NCBI GenBank assembly: GCA_003519585.1
Contig: DOWL01000096.1
Location: 439 to 12,753, forward strand
DNA length: 12,315 bases
Direction of reading: 5' to 3'
Source of the DNA: Nocardioides sp.
GTDB taxonomy: Bacteria > Actinomycetota > Actinomycetes > Propionibacteriales > Nocardioidaceae
Shown: in pieces, positions 6,644 through 12,315 of the stretch
Numbering within the stretch: position 1 is the stretch's first letter
How the letters are laid out: each line of letters begins with the position of its first letter
Position numbers and translations under genes: made by a program
The notes under the pieces: generated by a model
Database searches by the model: none
The model's input: only the letters and a program-made list of their open reading frames with translations
What the model was told of the DNA's origin: nothing

Positions 6644-7245
6644 GACACCGACCGTACGGCGGTCTCGCCGGACGGCCGAGCGAGCGGCAGCTCGCACACG
6701 TCGGAGTAGCCCTGGCTCTGCAACCCTGCGGCGGAGTTGAACCGGGAGCGCATGTTCTCCAGCGCCACCATCTGGGTCAGCTCGACGACGGCCGGCGCGC
6801 CCAGCTGGTCGACGAGGTTCGCGACCATGGCGTCGGTCACCGTGGGGGGCGTGAGGGTCATCGCCTCGGCGTACTCCATGACGTCGCGCTCCAACGGCGT
6901 GAAGACGTCGGACTCGCGCCACCGAGGCACCTCACGGACCTTGTCGAGGTCCAGCCCGTCGTTGTGGGCCTTGAAGTAGCCGAAGTCGAGGCACCACGAG
7001 CAGCCGATCACGCCGGCGCTGACGAGTTGGCAGTAGGACTTGAGGTCCTCGTCGAGGCGGTCCCACTTCTCGACCTTCCCCTCGAAGGACAGGATCGCCT
7101 TGAGGACGGGCTTGTGGTGGAAGTAGACGTAGCCGTTGTCGGGGAACTCGCCGCCGAGCTTCTTCTTGGCGTACAGCTTCACCAAGGAGCCGAAGAGGCC
7201 GGTGACGGGTGCCTTAGGGATGCGGAAGGTGCTGGTACTGGTCAT
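6640..7245 (-). CDS. Carboxymuconolactone decarboxylase / AhpD-like family protein linked to ECF41 sigma factor
   Basis: The 201-residue protein starts with MTSTSTFRIPKAP at the ATG at 7245. The AhpD-type redox motif is visible as GCSWCLDFGYFKAH, with Cys82, Cys85 and His94, inside a helical all-alpha core. Family members act as peroxide-reducing disulfide proteins or decarboxylases; which applies here cannot be told. The gene overlaps the ECF41 sigma factor by four bases (GTGA), so the two are co-translated. Carboxymuconolactone decarboxylase, oxidoreductase or epimerase genes are the known partners and targets of ECF41 sigma factors. No strong ribosome binding site is seen before the ATG. 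The probable ECF41 promoter lies so close that the mRNA may be leaderless or nearly so. Confidence 0.88.
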   Translation of the reverse strand: MTSTSTFRIPKAPVTGLFGSLVKLYAKKKLGGEFPDNGYVYFHHKPVLKAILSFEGKVEKWDRLDEDLKSYCQLVSAGVIGCSWCLDFGYFKAHNDGLDLDKVREVPRWRESDVFTPLERDVMEYAEAMTLTPPTVTDAMVANLVDQLGAPAVVELTQMVALENMRSRFNSAAGLQSQGYSDVCELPLARPSGETAVRSVS

Positions 7246-7253
7246 GCCCACGA

Positions 7254-7280
7254 GACACCGGCCGCCGCCACCGTGTGACA
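7254..7280 (-). promoter_or_regulatory. Probable ECF41-dependent promoter (TGTCACA-N16-TGTC)
   Basis: On the minus strand TGTCACA (7280-7274) is followed after exactly 16 bases by TGTC (7257-7254), eight bases before the ATG of the carboxymuconolactone decarboxylase gene. The published ECF41 promoter motif is TGTCACA at -35 and CGTC at -10. The -35 is perfect and the -10 matches three of four bases. This fits autoregulation of the operon by its own sigma factor. Confidence 0.65.
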
Positions 7281-7308
7281 AGTCGTGTGACAACTCGTGT
7301 GACAGGTC
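7273..7308. repeat. Three tandem 12-bp repeats carrying the ECF41 -35 motif
   Basis: GTGTGACAAGTC, GTGTGACAACTC and GTGTGACAGGTC lie head to tail at 7273-7284, 7285-7296 and 7297-7308 on the plus strand. On the minus strand each unit reads TGTCACAC, so the ECF41 -35 heptamer TGTCACA occurs three times at 12-base spacing. Only the copy closest to the gene has a suitable -10 partner. The repeats sit in the 83-bp gap between the divergent decarboxylase-family and hydrolase genes. Confidence 0.9.
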
Positions 7309-7328
7309 GGATGTGGAAGATTGCGCGC

Positions 7329-8252
7329 ATGCCCAGTAGTCGCCACGAGCTGCTCGCGCGCGTGGTGCCGAAGCTGCGCAAGTCCCGCGAGCTCGACAGC
7401 CCCGAAGCCGAGCGGGCGCGCCTGGAGCGGTGGCACGCCACCCTGGACCGCGGCTTCCCCACCCGCGCCGTACCACTCTTCGACCGGCGGTACGCCGTGG
7501 TGCGCGAGGAGCTCCCGGGCTCCGAGGCCGGGCCGGGCTTCCCGGCGTACACCCTGACCCGGCGCGGGACCACGCCGAACCGCACCGTCGTCTACTGCCA
7601 CGGCGGCGGCTTCGTCGGCCCGATCGATCCCTATCACGTGCGGTACGCCGCCCGGCTGGCCTCGGGGCTCGGTGTCCGGGTGGTGCTGCCGGACTACCCA
7701 CTCACCCCCGAGCACACCTGGCACGACTCGCACGAGCCGCTGGTGGGGCTGGTGCAGCGGCTACTCGCTGATACCCCGGGCGGCGTCGCGCTCGCCGGCG
7801 ACTCGGCCGGCGGCGGACTGGCCCTGTCGATCGCCCTCACGCTGCGCGATCGGGGTGGCCCGCAGCCCAGCCACCTACTCCTCGTCTCGCCGTGGGTCGA
7901 CCTCACGACCAGCACTCCCGAGACCCTCGAGGTGACCGAGGACGATCCATGGCTGTTCATCGGCAAGATGCGCGCCTACGCCGAGTGGTGGGCCGGCTCT
8001 GCCGCCGAGATCGGCCGGCCGGAAGTCTCCCCCGCACTCGGCGACCTGGCCGGGCTACCACCGGCACTGATGTTCTTCGGGACCCGCGACTCGCTCTGGC
8101 CCGGTGGGCGACTGCTGGTGCGCCGAGCCGCCGAGGCCGGGTGGCAGTTGAGGTACGTCGAGGAGCCCGGGCTGCTGCACGTCTACCCGATCCTGCCGTT
8201 CATCCCCGAGGCCCGCCGGGCCTGGCGCACCACGAAGGAGTTCCTGGCGTGA
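7329..8252 (+). CDS. Alpha/beta hydrolase, hormone-sensitive-lipase (HSL) family esterase
   Basis: The 307-residue enzyme has the HSL-family oxyanion motif HGGGF (91-95) and the nucleophile elbow GDSAGG (157-162) with Ser159. Asp254 (GTRDSLWPGG) and His284 (GLLHVYPI) are the probable remaining triad residues. Such cytoplasmic enzymes hydrolyse short-chain esters or amides; the substrate is unknown. The ATG at 7329 is chosen because GGAAG lies nine bases upstream. In-frame ATGs at 7311 and 7275 exist, but the latter would place coding DNA inside the repeat promoter region. The gene diverges from the ECF41 operon across a shared 83-bp intergenic region and overlaps the next gene by four bases (GTGA). 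Confidence 0.9.
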   Translation: MPSSRHELLARVVPKLRKSRELDSPEAERARLERWHATLDRGFPTRAVPLFDRRYAVVREELPGSEAGPGFPAYTLTRRGTTPNRTVVYCHGGGFVGPIDPYHVRYAARLASGLGVRVVLPDYPLTPEHTWHDSHEPLVGLVQRLLADTPGGVALAGDSAGGGLALSIALTLRDRGGPQPSHLLLVSPWVDLTTSTPETLEVTEDDPWLFIGKMRAYAEWWAGSAAEIGRPEVSPALGDLAGLPPALMFFGTRDSLWPGGRLLVRRAAEAGWQLRYVEEPGLLHVYPILPFIPEARRAWRTTKEFLA

Positions 8253-8683
8253 AGATCTCGGCGGTGCCGTTCGCGTCGCTCGACCCGCTCACGGCGTACA
8301 GCCTCTGGAAGCTGCGCCAGGACGTGTTCGTGGTCGAGCAGGAGGCGGCGTACCCCGACCTCGACGGGCGCGACCTCGACCCGGCGACCCGGCACGTCGT
8401 GATGGAGAACGACGACGGTGTGGTGCTGGGCTGCGCGCGGGTGTTGGACGACGGCCAGGAGTGGCGGATCGGCCGAGTTGCGCTCCATCGGACCGTGCGC
8501 GGTCAGGGCTGGGCCGACCAGATCATGCAGGCGGCGCTGCAGGTCTGCCCGGACCGCGACGTCGTGCTCGACGCCCAGTCACCGCTGGCGGGCTGGTACG
8601 GCACGTACGGCTTCGTGGTGACCGGGTTGGAGTTCCTCGACGACGGCATCCCACACCTGCCGATGCGACTGCGTCGGTCGTAG
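8249..8683 (+). CDS. elaA: ElaA-type GNAT N-acetyltransferase
   Basis: The 144-residue acetyl-CoA-dependent acyltransferase matches the ElaA subgroup along its length: LWKLRQDVFVVEQ (19-31), YPDLDGRDLD (35-44), the acetyl-CoA pyrophosphate loop RTVRGQGWAD (81-90), SPLAGWYGTYGFV (111-123) and EFLDDGIPHLPMRL (128-141). The physiological substrate of ElaA proteins is not established. The GTG at 8249 overlaps the TGA of the hydrolase, and GAAGGAG seven bases upstream is a strong ribosome binding site, so this start is well supported. It ends in TAG directly abutting the stop of the convergent hydrolase gene (TAGCTA). Confidence 0.9.
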   Translation: MKISAVPFASLDPLTAYSLWKLRQDVFVVEQEAAYPDLDGRDLDPATRHVVMENDDGVVLGCARVLDDGQEWRIGRVALHRTVRGQGWADQIMQAALQVCPDRDVVLDAQSPLAGWYGTYGFVVTGLEFLDDGIPHLPMRLRRS

Positions 8684-9753
8684 CTATCCCGCCGCGGCGA
8701 AGGTGACCACCCCATCGGCGTCCTCTGAACGGGTGGCCTGGCCGCGGGCGACGAGGAGCTCGAGGTGGGCCTTGGTCTCCATCGCGGCCATGCCGCGGCT
8801 GAAGGGGTCGAGGTCGTCGTAGGGGTGCTCGTGCCGGGTCCACCCCAGATGACCGGCGACCTGGGCAGAGGTGAGCGGGCCGCCGGCGAGGGCGGCCAGG
8901 CACTGTTCGAGCCGGTGCTCGTGGTGCACGAGCAGGGCGTCGACCCGGGCGTGGGAGGACGGCGCGACGGGGCCGTGCGCGGGCAGGATGCGGAGATCCG
9001 GGAGGGCGCGCACCTTGGTCAGCGATGCCATGAAGTCGCCGAGCGGCTGAGGCGTGGGCGGGAACGTGAACCCGATGGACGGCGTGATCGTCGGCAGCAC
9101 GTGGTCGCCGGCGAACAGCAGCCCGTCGCCACGGTCGGCGAAGACGAAGTGGCCCGGCGTGTGACCGGGCGTGTGTACGGCGTCGAGGGTGCGCGCGCCG
9201 ACCGGGATCTCGTGGTCACCCTCGAGCCACGAGTCGGGTAGTGCCACAGCTCGGGGTCCGGACGCTTGGCGCCGCCGATCTCGGAGTTCCACAGGTCGGC
9301 GATGTCGTGGGCGCCGGCGGTGCGCAGCAGCCCCGCGAACGGGTTCTCGGTCAACCGGTCGAGGTCGTTGAGCGCGGCCAGCGCGGGCTCGTCGCCACGA
9401 CCGAGCGCTACGTCGACACCGAGCTCGGCGCCGAGCACTCGCGCCAACGTGTAGTGGTCGCGATGGACGTGGGTGACCAGGAACCGCCTGATGTCGCCGA
9501 AGCCCGATCCGATCGTGCGCAGGCACCGGTCGAGGAGCTCGCGCGCCTCGGGGATCGCCCAGCCCCCGTCGATCAGCACCAGGCCGGTGTCCGTGGTGAT
9601 CACGTAGACGTTGATCGCCTTGAGCCCGTCCATCGGCAGCGGCAGCGGGATCCGGTGGATCCCCTCGGCCACTTGCCACGCACCCTCCGCGGTCCAGTGC
9701 TCACCGGAGTCGGGCGAGACGGCGTACGCCGTGGGGGTGGTTGACGAGGTCAC
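8684..9753 (-). pseudogene. Metallo-beta-lactamase-fold hydrolase, interrupted by an apparent 1-base frameshift
   Basis: Two overlapping frames together encode one complete MBL-fold protein of about 355 residues. The first frame carries the N-terminal half, including INVYVITTDTGLVLIDGG and the metal motif THVHRDH. The second carries HTPGHTPGHF, LLFAGDH, LPAHG and a C-terminal winged-helix-like region. The switch falls at about 9235-9239, where LWHYP in one frame should continue to DSWLEGDHE in the other. One extra G or C there would restore a single frame, and the total length is one base short of a multiple of three. Upstream of this break the sequence is normal. Members include glyoxalase II-like and other thioester or ester hydrolases. 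The GTG at 9753 has AAGGTG six bases upstream; a GTG at 9762 is possible. Sequencing error, recent mutation and real pseudogene cannot be told apart. It is probably the last gene of the operon from 11697. Confidence 0.8.
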
Positions 9754-9796
9754 CCTTCGCACCTTAGGTGCTGGCCGTGGATTGGCGACGCCTCCG

Positions 9797-10597
9797 TCAT
9801 GTGAGATCCGGCATGCCGAGGTCCATGGTCGGCTGCTGGATGCCGCCGTCGACCTCGACCAACTTGCCGGTGAGGTACTGCCCGGCTCGCGAGGCCAGGT
9901 AGACCACGCAGGCCGCGATGTCCTCGGGTTCGCCGACTCGGCCCAGCGGCGTCTTGCTCTCCAACTGACCCATCAGCTCCGGCTGGGAGGCGACGAACTC
10001 GAGCGCACTGGTGAGGATCGACCCGACATGGATCCCGTTGACGCGGATCCGCGGGGCCAGGTCCTGGGCGGCCATCCTGGTCCAGTGGGCGAGCGCGGCC
10101 TTCGCGGTGCCGTACGCGACGAAACCGCGGTCCGCCGTACGACCCATCATCGAGCTGATCGTCACCACCGACTGGCGACCATCGGCGTTCTGGAGCATCA
10201 ACGGCACCGCGGCCCTGGTGAGTGCGTGCGCGGTGCCGACGTTGAAGCTGAACGCCCGCTCGAGGTAGCCGGTGCTGGTGTCGAGGAAGGCGCGCGGCAT
10301 CGTGCCGCCGACGTTGTTGACGACCGTGTCGAGCCGGCCGAACTCGTCGTACGCAGACTGGGCGAGCCCGGCGACCGCGTCGAGGTCGGAGAGGTCGGCA
10401 GGCACGACCACGCACCGGCGTCTGGTGGCGCGGATCTGTTCGGCCACAGCGTCGAGCTGGTCCGCCGTACGCGCGGAGATCAGTACGTCGGCGCCGGCCT
10501 CGGCGAGCGCCACGGCGGTGGCCGCACCGAGGCCGCGGCCGGCGCCGGTCACGATCGCCGCGGTGCCGGGGACGGCGAAGCGGTCGAGGATGCTCAT
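9797..10597 (-). CDS. Short-chain dehydrogenase/reductase (SDR), classical type
   Basis: The 266-residue NAD(P)-dependent oxidoreductase shows the Rossmann motif TGAGRGLG (17-24), NNVGG (94-98, the NNAG position), catalytic Ser148/149 (TISSM), Tyr162 and Lys166 (YGTAK), and a C-terminal [11 protein letters not shown]. It probably oxidises an alcohol or reduces a ketone; the substrate is not readable. The start ATG at 10597 overlaps the stop of the upstream oxidoreductase gene (ATGA), so the two are translationally coupled. The MBL-fold gene follows 43 bases downstream. The operon begins just after a KstR-type operator, and SDRs are frequent members of KstR-controlled steroid catabolism clusters, which makes a hydroxysteroid or acyl side-chain intermediate a reasonable guess. 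Confidence 0.9.
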   Translation of the reverse strand: MSILDRFAVPGTAAIVTGAGRGLGAATAVALAEAGADVLISARTADQLDAVAEQIRATRRRCVVVPADLSDLDAVAGLAQSAYDEFGRLDTVVNNVGGTMPRAFLDTSTGYLERAFSFNVGTAHALTRAAVPLMLQNADGRQSVVTISSMMGRTADRGFVAYGTAKAALAHWTRMAAQDLAPRIRVNGIHVGSILTSALEFVASQPELMGQLESKTPLGRVGEPEDIAACVVYLASRAGQYLTGKLVEVDGGIQQPTMDLGMPDLT

Positions 10598-11697
10598 CGG
10601 GAGACCAGTCCGCGGCCGGTGACCAGCGGCAGGTCCACGGCGCGGACGATGCCGGGCTCGGCAGCCACGACCGCGGGGAGCGCGTTGATGATCCGCTGGG
10701 CGGTGGTGATCATCCCGGACACGTTGTGGTCGCCGTGCTCGCCGTGGTGGGTGAAGTCGACGTTCATCGTCGGCTCACCGGTGATCCTGATCCGGTAGCA
10801 GCCGTCGGCACCCGCGGGTGGCCGCTCCCATTCGGGGACCTGCTCGGGATCGGTGCGGGTGATGTGCTCGAGCACGACACGCGGGACGCCGTCGACCTTG
10901 CCGACGACGGCGAACTTCACCGCTCCCATCGTGCCCTTGCGCACCGTGCCACTGCTGACGTTGTCGGTGTCCCACTCGGCCGGCCGCCGATCGACCTCCT
11001 CGGTCAGCGGCTCGTCGAGCGTGACGTCGAGGCCGGCGGCGAGCTGCCGCACCACGCTCCCCCACGCCATGGTGAGGATCCCGGGATGGAAGATCATGCC
11101 GACCTCGTCCATCGGCTTGCCGAAGCCGAACAGCTCGTTCATCACCACCGGTTGGTAGTACGTCGAGTAGTCGCAGATCTCCATGACCCGCACCTCGTCG
11201 ATGCGCCGGCTCAGGCTCGTCATCACGAGGGGAAGCACGTCGTTGGCGAACCCCGGGTCGATGCCGTTGACGTGCAGGCTCGCAGCGCCGCGCACGCAGG
11301 CGTCCTCGATCCGCGCGATCATCTCCGGCGGCAGGATCTGCTCGGGCCACTGGAGCAGGACCGGTCCGCTGCTGGTGACGTTGATGCCGGCCTCGACGAA
11401 GGAAACCAGGTCGTCGATGCACTCGAAGACCCGGTCGTCGGCCATCGCGGTGTGCACGATCGCATCGGGCGCCAGGGCGATCAGGGCGTCGCGATCGGTC
11501 GTGGCCCTGATGCCGAGCTCACGGCCCAGCTCGGCCAGCTCACCGGCGTCCCTGCCCTCCTTGGCGGACGTACTCGTCCAGACCCCGACCAGTTCGAGAT
11601 CGGGGTGCGCGTCCACGCCGGCGATCGCGTGCCGCCCGATGGTGCCGGTCGACCAGACGACCACGCGCAACGGCTTCTCGGGGATGACCTGGCCCAT
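10594..11697 (-). CDS. NAD(P)-binding oxidoreductase, 2,4-diaminopentanoate dehydrogenase / dihydrodipicolinate reductase-like
   Basis: The 367-residue protein has an N-terminal Rossmann fold ([17 protein letters not shown], residues 12-28; [22 protein letters not shown]). After it come TAMADDR and [15 protein letters not shown], and then a C-terminal domain ([14 protein letters not shown] onward) like that of diaminopentanoate dehydrogenase-type proteins. Paralogues of this type are common in mycobacteria and other nocardioform actinobacteria, where substrates are mostly unknown and amino acid catabolism is not implied. The ATG at 11697 is preceded by CTCCCCGC without a ribosome binding site; TAGTCT six bases upstream suggests a leaderless mRNA. 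It is the first gene of a probable operon with the SDR (4-base overlap) and the MBL-fold gene. A KstR-type palindrome covers its promoter. Confidence 0.82.
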   Translation of the reverse strand: MGQVIPEKPLRVVVWSTGTIGRHAIAGVDAHPDLELVGVWTSTSAKEGRDAGELAELGRELGIRATTDRDALIALAPDAIVHTAMADDRVFECIDDLVSFVEAGINVTSSGPVLLQWPEQILPPEMIARIEDACVRGAASLHVNGIDPGFANDVLPLVMTSLSRRIDEVRVMEICDYSTYYQPVVMNELFGFGKPMDEVGMIFHPGILTMAWGSVVRQLAAGLDVTLDEPLTEEVDRRPAEWDTDNVSSGTVRKGTMGAVKFAVVGKVDGVPRVVLEHITRTDPEQVPEWERPPAGADGCYRIRITGEPTMNVDFTHHGEHGDHNVSGMITTAQRIINALPAVVAAEPGIVRAVDLPLVTGRGLVSR

Positions 11698-11709
11698 GCG
11701 GGGAGACTA
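11698..11709 (-). promoter_or_regulatory. Probable leaderless promoter (-10 TAGTCT) before the oxidoreductase operon
   Basis: On the minus strand TAGTCT (11709-11704) is followed by CCCCGC and then the ATG at 11697, placing the expected transcription start at or next to the start codon. The box overlaps the right half of the KstR-type palindrome, so a bound repressor would block it. Confidence 0.45.
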
Positions 11710-11723
11710 GAACAGGTTCTAGT
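11706..11723. promoter_or_regulatory. KstR-type operator (ACTAGAAC-AG-GTTCTAGT)
   Basis: This is a perfect 18-bp palindrome with two central bases. It meets every fixed position of the mycobacterial KstR consensus TnnAACnnGTTnnA and the commonly seen extended form with CTAG on each side. KstR is the TetR-family repressor of cholesterol/steroid catabolism, relieved by steroid acyl-CoA intermediates. The site overlaps the stop codon (TAG, 11721-11719) of the upstream flavin oxidoreductase gene and the -10 box of the downstream operon. Assignment is by motif only; no kstR gene is in the window. Confidence 0.75.
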
Positions 11724-12315
11724 TGTGCGCTAGCGGCTCCAACTCCACGCACCGCGTCCCCGAGTAGATCGTGGGCATGCACCGGTTGCAGTGGATGCAG
11801 GCGCCCGCGGCCTCACGACCTGCGATCAGCTCGTTGACCAGGGTCGGCTCGCGGAGCAGGGCTCGGCCCATCGCCACGAAGTCGAACCCGTGTGCCATGG
11901 CGCGCTCCATGGTGTCGCGGCGGTTGATGCCACCGAGCAGCATCAGCGGCATCGAGAGGCGCTCGCGGAACCGCAGGGCCTTGTCGAGGAAGTACGCCTC
12001 GTGGAACTCATACTCCTTCAGGAACCGCTTGCCCATCGGCGTACGCATTCCCCACCGCACCGGCGCCGGCATCACCGCGGCGAACTCGTGGATCGGGGCC
12101 TCTCCGCGGAAGAGGTACATCGGGTTCATCAGCGAACTGCCGCCGCTGAGCTGCAGCGCGTCGAGGGCACCATCGGCCTCGAGCATCGAGGTGACGTCGA
12201 GGCTCTCCTCCGTAGTCACGCCGCCGCGGAAACCGTCGCTCACACTGACCTTCGCCGTGACCGCAGCCGACGACCCGACCTCCTCGCGGACCGCCCGGGC
12301 GACCTGACGAGCGAG
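11719..12315 (-). CDS. Old Yellow Enzyme-family NADH:flavin oxidoreductase (C-terminal part, truncated by window edge)
   Basis: The frame is open from the window edge to TAG at 11721-11719, 198 residues; an internal GTG at 12243 is not the real start because the family pattern continues upstream (AVREEVG...VSDGFRGG). It forms the second half of the FMN-binding TIM barrel: GGVTTEESLDV, ALQLSGGS, MPLMLLGGINRRDTMERAM (phosphate-binding strand) and FDFVAMGRALLREP. Near the end comes a cysteine cluster CIHCNRC with a further Cys ten residues later, resembling the [4Fe-4S] site of the 2,4-dienoyl-CoA reductase/trimethylamine dehydrogenase branch. The protein stops about nine residues after the last Cys, so it lacks the FAD/NAD domain of that branch. 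It probably reduces an activated C=C bond. It is followed 21 bases later by the KstR-linked operon on the same strand. Confidence 0.85.
   Translation of the reverse strand, partial: LARQVARAVREEVGSSAAVTAKVSVSDGFRGGVTTEESLDVTSMLEADGALDALQLSGGSSLMNPMYLFRGEAPIHEFAAVMPAPVRWGMRTPMGKRFLKEYEFHEAYFLDKALRFRERLSMPLMLLGGINRRDTMERAMAHGFDFVAMGRALLREPTLVNELIAGREAAGACIHCNRCMPTIYSGTRCVELEPLAHN

Noticed and set aside
6644..6922. Longer N-terminus of the sigma factor (start at 6922)
   Set aside because: The extension lies in an alternate frame of the decarboxylase-family gene and is Arg-rich; the GTG at 6643 in a GTGA overlap gives the normal ECF41 length and region 2 start.
7273..7308. Short CRISPR-like array
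   Set aside because: The units are 12 bp, directly adjacent with no spacers and only three in number; a promoter repeat explains them better.
9330..9360. Second KstR-like site (GAACGGGTTC) within the MBL-fold gene
   Set aside because: The flanking T and A positions of TnnAACnnGTTnnA are not met and it lies inside coding sequence.

Overview
The window is 12.3 kb of very GC-rich, densely packed DNA. Genes are short-spaced or overlapping, GTG starts are common, and several starts have a -10 box (TAnnnT) only 6-7 bases upstream, as in leaderless actinobacterial mRNAs. This points to a high-GC actinobacterium, most likely a nocardioform or Nocardioides-like organism. The genus is an inference; no rRNA or other marker gene is present.

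Layout: (1) 1-571, minus: N-terminal half of a secreted coiled-coil protein of the NlpC/P60 hydrolase type, cut by the window edge. Its 235-base upstream region holds repeats and two back-to-back hairpins. (2) 807-1853, minus: an integral-membrane PAP2 (Aur1/inositolphosphotransferase-like) enzyme. (3) 1898-5632, minus: a complete thiamine ABC importer, thiB-thiP-thiQ, preceded by a clear TPP riboswitch at 5637-5721. The thiQ gene carries a perfect 27-bp inverted repeat inserted in frame. (4) 5759-7245, minus: an ECF41-type sigma factor coupled to a carboxymuconolactone decarboxylase-family gene. A triple 12-bp tandem repeat containing the ECF41 -35 motif TGTCACA lies in the divergent promoter region. 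(5) 7329-8683, plus: an HSL-type alpha/beta hydrolase overlapping an ElaA-type GNAT acetyltransferase. (6) 8684-11697, minus: a probable operon of a diaminopentanoate-dehydrogenase-like oxidoreductase, a short-chain dehydrogenase and a metallo-beta-lactamase-fold hydrolase. The hydrolase gene is broken by an apparent 1-base deletion. (7) 11719-12315, minus: C-terminal part of an Old Yellow Enzyme-family flavin oxidoreductase.

How the parts work together: the thi operon should be shut off by thiamine pyrophosphate through a riboswitch whose 3' end contains the ribosome binding site of thiB. The sigma factor probably activates its own operon through the TGTCACA repeats. The oxidoreductase operon starts immediately after a perfect KstR-type palindrome (ACTAGAAC-AG-GTTCTAGT), suggesting control by the steroid/cholesterol catabolism repressor KstR. 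This gives four otherwise generic enzymes a plausible role in steroid or sterol-side-chain metabolism.

No tRNA, rRNA, CRISPR array, transposase or phage gene was seen. The most unusual items are the in-frame palindrome in thiQ, the ECF41 triple repeat, the KstR-type site overlapping both a stop codon and a leaderless promoter, and the structured leader of the wall-hydrolase gene.
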